Shown piece by piece: positions 1 through 5,618 of a DNA stretch of 5,618 bases. The stretch is from Candidatus Sericytochromatia bacterium (lineage in GTDB: Bacteria > Cyanobacteriota > Sericytochromatia > UBA7694 > JACMQJ01): contig JACMQJ010000492.1 in the NCBI GenBank assembly GCA_014377055.1, positions 1-5,618 of the forward strand, given 5' to 3'. The translations under genes were made by a program, and so were the position numbers. Numbering within the stretch: position 1 is the stretch's first letter; each line of letters opens with the position of its first letter. The notes below the pieces were generated by a model that saw nothing but the letters and a program-made list of their open reading frames with translations, ran no database searches and was not told the DNA's origin.

Positions 1-2650
1 TAATTATCTATATAATGACTCAGCTTCAATACTTGACTATCTCCCAGCGAATACAAATATTATTTGGACAGAGTTTACAAGTCAAAACTCTGTTTTTAAA
101 AAATTTGAAGATGGACTTTTAACACTAAAAGATAAGTATGAAAAAGGACTTTTACTTGAAACAAAAGGTGACTTATATATATCAGCAAATGAACTTTTAA
201 AAAAAGCAAGAAATTATATTCAAATAAGATTTTCTTCTCTAAATGATATGCCTAATGTTAATTTACAATTTGCTGGAACACTATTACCAGCATTTAATAC
301 AGCAAGTAAATTTGATGATTTGGTAACTCATATCAAAAGATGGGTATTTGAAAAAAAACATATTTTAGTTGTATCAGCACAACCACAGAGATCATTAACA
401 ATATTAAGAGAACGAGATTGTAACGCTGTTTATGGTGAAATACCTGATTTTATAAACTATCCTAGTGGTAATATTTGGGTTTTACGTGGTGAATTAACAA
501 AAGGTTTTGCTCTTCCAGATTTAAACTTAGTTGTATTGACTGATTCTGAGTTTTTCGGTTGGACACAAAGACCTGTCCACAAGAAAAAAAGTACAGATAA
601 AAAAGATAATGGTATCAGAATAACCAAAATCCAAGATATTAAGACAGATGATTATGTTGTACACGAGTTGCATGGTATAGGTCAATATAAAGGCTTAAGA
701 GTTGTTGATTTAGAAGGGAAAAAAAGAGAGTATTTTGAAATAATTTATACAAAAAATGATAAGTTGTTAGTACCTATTGAACAAATAAATTTATTGTCGC
801 TCTATCGTGGCTCTAATGACGCACCACCGAAACTTAGTAAAATGGGTGGAGCTGAATGGGAGAATTTAAAATCAAAAGTTAGAGATGGAGTTAAAGAAAT
901 AGCAGGCGATTTAATTAATTTGTATGCTGCTAGAAATCAGAGCAGGGGCTATAGTTTTCCTCCAGATACAGAATGGCAGGGTCAGATGGAAGATGCTTTT
1001 CCTTATGACGAAACTCCTGATCAGCTACAAGCAATTATGGATGCCAAAGCAGATATGGAAAGAGCAAAGCCAATGGATAGGCTCGTTTGTGGTGATGTTG
1101 GCTTTGGAAAAACAGAGGTAGCAATTCGTATTGCCTTTAAAGCTGTTATGTCAGGAAAGCAAGTCGCTATTCTTGCACCTACAACAGTTTTATCACAACA
1201 ATTATATGATGTATTACATCAGCGTTTTGCACCATATCCTGTCAAAATAGCTATTTTAAATCGTTTTCGTTCTGCCAAAGATTCAAAACAAATTTATGAA
1301 GATATAAAAAAAGGTAATCTTGATATTATTGTTTCGACCCATCGAATTATTATTAAAACACCAGAATTTTTTGATCTAGGTTTGGTGATTATTGATGAAG
1401 AGCATAAATTTGGTGTAGCTCACAAAGAAAAACTTAAGCAATTTAAAACTAATGTTGATGTTATGACTATGAGTGCAACACCTATACCACGAACACTTTA
1501 TATGGCATTAAGTGGAGCAAGAGATATGAGCTTAATAGAAACAGCTCCAAGAAATAGATTACCTATTGAAACAAAACTTTTACCCTATGCAAAAGATGTA
1601 GTTAGAAATGCCGTTCTTCATGAATTAGAAAGAGGTGGACAAGTATATTTTGTTCATAATAGAATAGAATCATTAGGCAAATTACACAGAGAACTACAAG
1701 AAATGCTACCAGATTTAAGAATTGGTATAGGACACGGTAAGCTAGAATCTCATGAGTTAGAAGATGTTATGCTAGGTTTTAATAATAAAGAATACGATGT
1801 TTTATTATGTACAACTATTATTGAGTCAGGGCTTGATATACCTTCTGCTAATACTATTATTATAGATTTGGTTCATTTATTAGGTCTAGCTCAATTATAT
1901 CAACTTAGAGGAAGAGTCGGACGCTCTGATATACAAGCTTATGCTTATTTTTTATATCCAGAAACATTAAAATTAACTGATGAAGCAAGACAAAGATTAC
2001 AAGTTATTCAAGAAATGTCAGAACTTGGATCAGGTTATCAAGTCGCCCTGAGAGATATGGAGATAAGGGGAGTTGGAGATTTGCTTGGAGCAGAACAGCA
2101 TGGAAGTGTTTTATCTGTTGGTTATGATACTTATTGTCAAATACTTGAAGAAACCATTAATGAGATGAAACCAGAAGATGAAAGAACCTCAAATTACGTT
2201 CCGACAATTATCATAGATATTAATGTACCATGTTATATACCTGATTCATGGATTGATGATTATAAGTATAAAATGCAATTATATAGAAGATTAGCTATTA
2301 TGCAAGACTTAGATTTATTTGACGAGTTAAGAAAAGAATTAAACACAAATTATAAAAATATGCCTGTAGTTACAGAAAACTTATTAAAAGTAGTAAAAAT
2401 AAGATTACTAGCATCTAAACTAGGCATCACTTCTATAAAATCAGCTCAAAAAACGTTAAAAATAAAGTTCCAGTTACCAGAAAAAGAATGGCGAACTATT
2501 GTTAATAAAAATACAGATCTGATCAGGTGGAAATGGAGTTTGACCGAAATATCAACGAAATCAGGTACTTCACCAGAGGCAGATCTCAATGTATTAGAAA
2601 AGTTTTTGCATATTTTGGTTAACAATATAAAAGATGAAGTTATTGCTTAA
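1..2650 (+). CDS. mfd: Transcription-repair coupling factor Mfd (5' truncated by window edge)
   Basis: Mfd is the cytoplasmic ATP-dependent DNA translocase that pushes stalled RNA polymerase off damaged template and recruits UvrA for nucleotide excision repair. The frame is open to the left edge (first whole codon at base 2), so the methionine at 248 is internal. The window holds ~882 residues of a family usually near 1,150; the N-terminal UvrB-like region is mostly missing. Counting from 248, a Lys-rich linker (~111-120) precedes the RNA-polymerase-interacting domain (~125-190, core YVVHELHGIGQYKGL). The helicase follows: Walker A GDVGFGKT (281-288, base 1088 on), DEEH box (383-386), SATPIPRT (409-416), CTTIIESGLDIP (~521-532) and GRVGRS (555-560). 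RDMEIRGVGDLLGAEQ (602-617) and the C-terminal regulatory domain run to a TAA at 2648-2650. One oddity is that the usual acidic-residue-plus-FGL segment before GLAQLYQLRGRVGR reads LVHLLGL. All core motifs are intact, so it is likely functional. Identification is secure. Confidence 0.97.
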   Translation, partial: NYLYNDSASILDYLPANTNIIWTEFTSQNSVFKKFEDGLLTLKDKYEKGLLLETKGDLYISANELLKKARNYIQIRFSSLNDMPNVNLQFAGTLLPAFNTASKFDDLVTHIKRWVFEKKHILVVSAQPQRSLTILRERDCNAVYGEIPDFINYPSGNIWVLRGELTKGFALPDLNLVVLTDSEFFGWTQRPVHKKKSTDKKDNGIRITKIQDIKTDDYVVHELHGIGQYKGLRVVDLEGKKREYFEIIYTKNDKLLVPIEQINLLSLYRGSNDAPPKLSKMGGAEWENLKSKVRDGVKEIAGDLINLYAARNQSRGYSFPPDTEWQGQMEDAFPYDETPDQLQAIMDAKADMERAKPMDRLVCGDVGFGKTEVAIRIAFKAVMSGKQVAILAPTTVLSQQLYDVLHQRFAPYPVKIAILNRFRSAKDSKQIYEDIKKGNLDIIVSTHRIIIKTPEFFDLGLVIIDEEHKFGVAHKEKLKQFKTNVDVMTMSATPIPRTLYMALSGARDMSLIETAPRNRLPIETKLLPYAKDVVRNAVLHELERGGQVYFVHNRIESLGKLHRELQEMLPDLRIGIGHGKLESHELEDVMLGFNNKEYDVLLCTTIIESGLDIPSANTIIIDLVHLLGLAQLYQLRGRVGRSDIQAYAYFLYPETLKLTDEARQRLQVIQEMSELGSGYQVALRDMEIRGVGDLLGAEQHGSVLSVGYDTYCQILEETINEMKPEDERTSNYVPTIIIDINVPCYIPDSWIDDYKYKMQLYRRLAIMQDLDLFDELRKELNTNYKNMPVVTENLLKVVKIRLLASKLGITSIKSAQKTLKIKFQLPEKEWRTIVNKNTDLIRWKWSLTEISTKSGTSPEADLNVLEKFLHILVNNIKDEVIA

Positions 2651-2669
2651 ATACTTTCAAAATATTTTT

Positions 2670-3166
2670 TTATTTAAAAAAGTTTAAAACCTGTTCTAAA
2701 GATTCAAGATCAAAAATAGATTCTGTTATATTATCAAGTATTGAAATATCATTACATTCAGATATCTTATCTTCTAAATGTTTTGTTCTTTCTTTAAATC
2801 TTTTTATCAATAATTTTTTTAGAGTTTCTTTTGAATTTTCAAGCTTACCTTTTTCAAGCCCAATTTATTTACCTTCAATTCGACCTTTTTCTATACCAAT
2901 ATCTTCTTGTATTTTTAAAACTATTTTTCTACCCTCATCATTTTTCATCATGTTACGTTCTTCATTAGTTAGATTATCATCATCTATAAGCTCAGTAGCT
3001 TTTTAATTCCTTCATTATTTGTATTTACATGAGCATCCTCTGGATTATTAATACTTTAATAGATTAAAGTTAACCAATCTCTTATTTCTGGTTTAACTCC
3101 TTCACTTTTATAATTATGATTTAAAAAATACAATTCATGACCAAATACTTTTCTCTCATGTCCCAT
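2670..3166 (-). pseudogene. Rpn-family PD-(D/E)XK nuclease/transposase remnant (C-terminal part)
   Basis: Read on the minus strand, this region gives a protein-like sequence broken three times. It begins around the ATG at 3166-3164 (MGHERKVFGHELYF), runs through RDWLTLIY and meets a TAA at 3058-3056 before SINNPEDAH. A probable one-base loss in the A-run at ~3004-3000 then shifts the frame. After it ATELIDDDNLTNEER continues into GIEKGRIEGK, a second TAA at 2867-2865 (probably once CAA), IGLEKGKLENSKETL, and a leucine-rich tail ending ESLEQVLNFFK before a TAA at 2672-2670. The EKG/EGK repeat stretch, the KRF segment and the SLEQVL-like tail are typical of the C-terminus of Rpn recombination-promoting nucleases/putative transposases. 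The N-terminal catalytic core (~130 or more residues) is absent: upstream of 3166 the frame hits a stop within three codons and runs into an IS66 fragment. It converges on mfd with only 19 bases between the two stop codons. No function is expected. Confidence 0.82.
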
Positions 3167-3177
3167 TATATTTTAAT

Positions 3178-3498
3178 ATGTCTTTATTTGCTTTGAATTT
3201 GGCTAAGATTGAGGACAGGATTTTAAAAGGTGAAGACAATCAGCTATCTTTTTCTATGTTAAATTACAAAGTGGTTTCTTCAAACATGAGAATGTTAAAT
3301 CTATTTATTCACAAGTTTGATGTTGATATGAGTTATGAAAAAATGCGTATAGCTTATGACGATGTACCACCAACAAGTAACCAATCTGAACAAGCACTAA
3401 GACCAAATGTTATATTCAGAAAAGTTACTAATGGTTTTAGAAGTCAAAAGGGGAAGGATATTTTCTCACACAACAAAAAAAATACTGTTGCAATATAG
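3178..3498 (+). pseudogene. IS66-family transposase fragment
   Basis: A 106-codon open frame whose middle is recognisable as the end of the DDE domain of an IS66-type transposase. VPPTSNQSEQALRP (residues 63-76) followed by FRKVTNGFRSQKG (80-92) matches the family pattern VPP(D/T)NN.AE..LRP ... GFRS..GA. Glu71 is the likely counterpart of the catalytic glutamate. IS66 transposases are normally about 450-550 residues, so most of the protein is missing, including the N-terminal helix-turn-helix/zinc-binding part and the first two catalytic aspartates. The usual tail after GFRS is also lost: similarity seems to stop near residue 98 (about base 3471), and the last residues to the TAG at 3496-3498 look like unrelated sequence read through. 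The ATG at 3178 is probably just the first methionine in the fragment; no ribosome binding site is visible. No TnpA/TnpB helper genes or terminal inverted repeats are visible. It is a dead remnant, even though this frame is open. Confidence 0.8.
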
Positions 3499-3552
3499 TC
3501 GAGTAATTACGAAAATAATGTTTGTAAAAGATTATTTTCTATAATAAAAAGT

Positions 3553-3581
3553 TTGTTTGAGGTAAAATATATAAATATAAT
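3553..3581 (+). promoter_or_regulatory. Probable sigma-70-type promoter for the lipoprotein/PRTase/StiP operon
   Basis: TTGTTT at 3553-3558 (-35) is separated by 17 bases from a perfect TATAAT at 3576-3581 (-10). Transcription would start near 3588, giving a leader of about 20 bases before the ATG at 3609. The leader contains AGGAA at 3592-3596, a plausible but rather distant ribosome binding site (12 bases before the ATG). Chance matches are common in AT-rich DNA, but the spacing, the exact -10 and the position just before a gene cluster support it. A second TATAAT at 3540-3545 has no convincing -35. No operator-like palindrome is evident. Confidence 0.6.
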
Positions 3582-3608
3582 TACGTTTTTTAGGAAATAA
3601 TTTTATCC

Positions 3609-4364
3609 ATGAAGTTAAATAAGTCTGTTGTTTTATTAATGATTTTGGCTCTTTCTGGTTGTCAGTCATCCGCTATTGATATTGCTGAAAATCCTAGCTC
3701 ATCTTCTTCAAATAATACCAATAGTTCAGCAAATCCATTAACTGTTAAATCACCTATAGTAACTCCTAATTCAATAGTAACCAGCTCTAGCTCAAAACCA
3801 GTTGTTGATCAAAGTCCAAACCCAAACGATGCAAATCTTCCATCAAGTATGCCAGGTGAGCCTAGTGACAAAGATACTGTCACCACTGATACAGAGGTAG
3901 CAAAAAGTAATATTGATTGGAAATTATATAACCCCGTTATAAAAGGTAAAAAATATATCTATAACTACTCTATCAAAGAAGGAGATACAAATATCTCGAC
4001 CGAAACTACATGGGAAATTACAGCTGTTCAGGATAAAAATTACACCTTAAGACAAAGTTTTACAGGATCTGGAGATAATAAATTGAGAGCGACAGATGTA
4101 CCAGTTACACTTAATAATGATTTTAGTCCTCCTATCATTCCTCCTATCTCTGTTTCTGGTGAAAAATTAACTGATGTTAAACAAGTGCAAATTAATGAAA
4201 CGCCTGAAAAAATAAAAGTTCCATATAAAGAATTAGACGCAATTAAAGTTGTTTCAGATTCAGGTAATATTAACAATTGGTATGCCAAAGATATTGGACT
4301 TGCCAAGTCAGTTGTTATTACGGCAAGTGGTACATATACTCTCGAATTAAAAGATTATAAATAA
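3609..4364 (+). CDS. Secreted lipoprotein of unknown function
   Basis: This 251-residue protein starts with a short lipoprotein signal peptide: Lys2 and Lys5, a hydrophobic stretch VVLLMILAL (7-15), and the lipobox LSGC with Cys18 as the expected lipidated residue. Gln at +2 gives no inner-membrane retention signal, so in a diderm it would probably go to the outer membrane. Residues ~20-100 are a low-complexity linker rich in Ser, Asn, Pro and Thr (runs such as SSSSSNN), typical of a tether across the envelope. Residues ~101-251 form a compact, mostly beta-strand-like domain (KGKKYIYNYSI, TTWEITAV, NYTLRQSFTG) ending in NNWYAKDIGLAKSV and GTYTLELKDYK. This ending resembles one I recall from many bacterial uncharacterised lipoproteins (WYAKGVGLVKS...), but I cannot name a function. 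A promoter lies at 3553-3581. The gene ends 13 bases before the PRTase start on the same strand, so co-transcription is likely. It is intact, with no sign of decay. Confidence 0.85.
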   Translation: MKLNKSVVLLMILALSGCQSSAIDIAENPSSSSSNNTNSSANPLTVKSPIVTPNSIVTSSSSKPVVDQSPNPNDANLPSSMPGEPSDKDTVTTDTEVAKSNIDWKLYNPVIKGKKYIYNYSIKEGDTNISTETTWEITAVQDKNYTLRQSFTGSGDNKLRATDVPVTLNNDFSPPIIPPISVSGEKLTDVKQVQINETPEKIKVPYKELDAIKVVSDSGNINNWYAKDIGLAKSVVITASGTYTLELKDYK

Positions 4365-4377
4365 AATAAAGTTGTCA

Positions 4378-5472
4378 ATGAAAATAGAATTAAAAACAGG
4401 TACATTGTCGGTCAATGAAACCGAAGAACTAAATAATTTAACAGGTTTTGGATCAAGAGAAAATAAAAAAAGAGGCTATCTCTTTGTAAGCAAAGTTTTA
4501 GGCAAACATATACCTTCAAAGCCTAGTGAAATGGATATAATTCATCAAAAGTTAGCCAATGAATTAAATACTAAGTTAAATGATGATTATACGATTTATA
4601 TTGGATTTGCTGAAACAGCTACAGGACTTGGCAATGGAGTTTATGAATATGCAAAAAATAACAAATCATTTTATATACATACAACTAGATACAATCTTTC
4701 TTACCCAAGATTAATTGAGTTTGAAGAGGATCATTCACATGCCCCTTCTCACATTCTTTATCATATCAAAAACCCTGCTATTGAAGATATATTAATTCAT
4801 GTAAAAAATATTGTTTTAATAGATGATGAAATTAGTACAGGTAAAACAATTTCTAACATCATTGAGCAACTAAAAATATCTTTTCCTTTGGTCAAAAATT
4901 ATTATTGCGTTTCTATTTTAAATTGGATGAAAGAAACCCCTGACAATGTAGAATTTATCAGTTTATACAAAGATACATTTACTTTTGAAGATAAAGATTT
5001 TGAAATAACAGAAACCTCTAAATCTATTACCGAAAATAATGATTATCTTAACAGTTTTATGCCAAATAATTTTGGTAGGTTTGGTATCAGAAATTCAGCT
5101 ATTGATTATTCAGAGTTTATGGATCTTTCAAAATTACAAGGTAAAAAAATTTTGGTGATTGGTACAGGAGAATTTATTTATCAACCTTTTCTTTTTGCTA
5201 AACATTTAGAAAGTCAGGGTATAGAAACTTATTTACAATCAACAACAAGATCGCCTGTAAATGTTGAATTTGATATTCATTCAAAAATATCATTCAAAGA
5301 TAATTATGGTGAGAATATTGATAATTTTCTCTATAATGTAATTGATAAAACCTATGATCAAATATTTATTTGCTATGAAACCATTTCTAAAATAAATAAT
5401 CATGAACTAAAAAACAAGCTTTTAGAATATTTTAGCAAAGTGGATGAGATTCATTTTGAAGCATTTATTTAG
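4378..5472 (+). CDS. Phosphoribosyltransferase with C-terminal TRSP domain (Ter-associated biosynthetic module)
   Basis: This two-domain protein (364 residues) is typical of the metabolic arm of Ter-dependent stress-response loci, where it is predicted to transfer or release a phosphoribosyl group in making a nucleoside-like metabolite. Residues below count from the ATG at 4378. The N-terminal PRTase domain shows the family signature SKVLGKHIP (38-46), then FAETATGLG (77-85), EEDHSHAPSH (116-125) and the PRPP-binding loop VLIDDEISTGKT (146-157), with paired acidic residues and a Ser-Thr-Gly-Lys turn. The C-terminal domain carries the motif that names it, TRSP (290-293, bases 5245-5256). All key motifs are present and the length is near what I recall for the family. 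An in-frame TTG at 4372 would add two residues; neither start has a clear Shine-Dalgarno, so ATG is preferred. The lipoprotein gene ends 13 bases upstream and the stiP-like ATG begins 8 bases downstream. The family is confident; the reaction is a prediction. Confidence 0.92.
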   Translation: MKIELKTGTLSVNETEELNNLTGFGSRENKKRGYLFVSKVLGKHIPSKPSEMDIIHQKLANELNTKLNDDYTIYIGFAETATGLGNGVYEYAKNNKSFYIHTTRYNLSYPRLIEFEEDHSHAPSHILYHIKNPAIEDILIHVKNIVLIDDEISTGKTISNIIEQLKISFPLVKNYYCVSILNWMKETPDNVEFISLYKDTFTFEDKDFEITETSKSITENNDYLNSFMPNNFGRFGIRNSAIDYSEFMDLSKLQGKKILVIGTGEFIYQPFLFAKHLESQGIETYLQSTTRSPVNVEFDIHSKISFKDNYGENIDNFLYNVIDKTYDQIFICYETISKINNHELKNKLLEYFSKVDEIHFEAFI

Positions 5473-5480
5473 GTTACCTT

Positions 5481-5618
5481 ATGTTTCATGGAAGTTATAA
5501 ATCTGACGATGTTACTTTTTTGCTTAAACCAATAAATATTCAAGAAACCGATATTTTAAGTAAAGAAAAACTTATTCAATCTGGTTCTAAACATTATAGT
5601 GAAATGATCTCTCAAGAA
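5481..5618 (+). CDS. StiP-family protein (predicted cysteine protease/PELOTA fusion family), 3' truncated by window edge
   Basis: Forty-six codons are open from the ATG at 5481 to the right edge. The protein starts MFHGSYKSDDVTFLLKP and continues with KEKLIQSGSKHYSEM. This matches the N-terminus I recall for the StiP family (F.GSY...DVTFLLKP ... EKE.LIQSG..HYSEML), which is encoded next to the PRTase-TRSP gene in Ter-associated biosynthetic operons. Family members were first described as phosphoribosyltransferase-like and later as a predicted cysteine protease domain, often with a C-terminal PELOTA RNA-binding domain. None of the catalytic region falls inside the window, so activity cannot be judged. 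The start is supported by AGG at 5471-5473, seven bases ahead of the ATG and overlapping the TAG stop of the PRTase gene, which suggests tight, possibly coupled translation. The neighbouring gene independently supports the call. Confidence 0.88.
   Translation, partial: MFHGSYKSDDVTFLLKPINIQETDILSKEKLIQSGSKHYSEMISQE

Noticed and set aside
248..250. ATG at 248 as the true mfd start
   Set aside because: The frame is open back to base 2, and the upstream codons read as Mfd-like sequence (for example ILDYLPANTNIIW). Mfd is also far longer than 800 residues.
924..1121. 65-codon plus-strand open frame inside mfd
   Set aside because: It overlaps the well-conserved Mfd helicase region in another frame and shows no recognisable motif; it is a shadow frame.
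2661..2682. T-run, ATTT, A-run inverted repeat after mfd that could be a bidirectional terminator
   Set aside because: The stem would be pure A-T with no G-C pairs, and such runs are common in this AT-rich DNA. It also overlaps the end of the Rpn remnant. Termination there is possible but not supported.
4040..4306. 88-codon minus-strand open frame opposite the lipoprotein gene
   Set aside because: It lies wholly antisense to the convincing C-terminal lipoprotein domain, with no family resemblance; it is a shadow frame.
4372..4374. TTG at 4372 as the PRTase start
   Set aside because: It adds only two residues and has no ribosome binding site; the in-frame ATG at 4378 is the simpler choice.
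1..5618. tRNA or rRNA genes, CRISPR arrays and riboswitches
   Set aside because: I saw no regularly spaced repeats, tRNA-like cloverleaf or rRNA signature, or long structured leader. The only sizeable non-genic stretch (2651-3608) is explained by the two mobile-gene remnants and the operon promoter.

Overview
The window comes from a strongly AT-rich bacterial genome (G+C about 30% by eye, not counted). It reads left to right as a housekeeping DNA-repair gene, a short graveyard of mobile-element remnants, and the start of an operon whose second and third genes belong to the tellurium/Ter-associated metabolic module. The wording of the Mfd protein (for example the FPPDTEW and RFAPYPVK segments and the RDMEIRGVGDLLGAEQ block) resembles, from memory, cyanobacterial and non-photosynthetic cyanobacteria-related (Melainabacteria/Vampirovibrionia) homologues more than proteobacterial ones. 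With the low G+C, that lineage is my best but unproven guess.

Layout. (1) 1-2650, + strand: the last ~882 codons of mfd, the transcription-repair coupling factor. Its N-terminus lies upstream of the window, because the frame is open back to the left edge. (2) 2670-3166, - strand: the C-terminal half of an Rpn-type PD-(D/E)XK recombination-promoting nuclease/transposase, broken by two stops and one frameshift and missing its nuclease core. (3) 3178-3498, + strand: a fragment of an IS66-family transposase carrying the motif around the catalytic glutamate but neither end of the protein. (4) 3553-3581: a good sigma-70-type promoter. It is followed by a secreted lipoprotein gene (3609-4364), a PRTase-TRSP fusion gene (4378-5472) and the first 46 codons of a StiP-family gene (5481 to the right edge).

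How the genes work together. The last three genes share a strand and are separated by only 13 and 8 bases, so they are probably one transcription unit. PRTase-TRSP and StiP proteins are known partners in the predicted biosynthetic arm of Ter-dependent stress-response loci, which is proposed to make a nucleoside-like metabolite. Further genes of that module (ATP-grasp, HAD phosphatase, aldolase-like, TerD-family) would be expected to the right of the window. The unusual point is a surface lipoprotein of unknown function as the promoter-proximal gene. The decayed Rpn and IS66 pieces between mfd and this operon mark a place of past insertions and may be the edge of an acquired segment.
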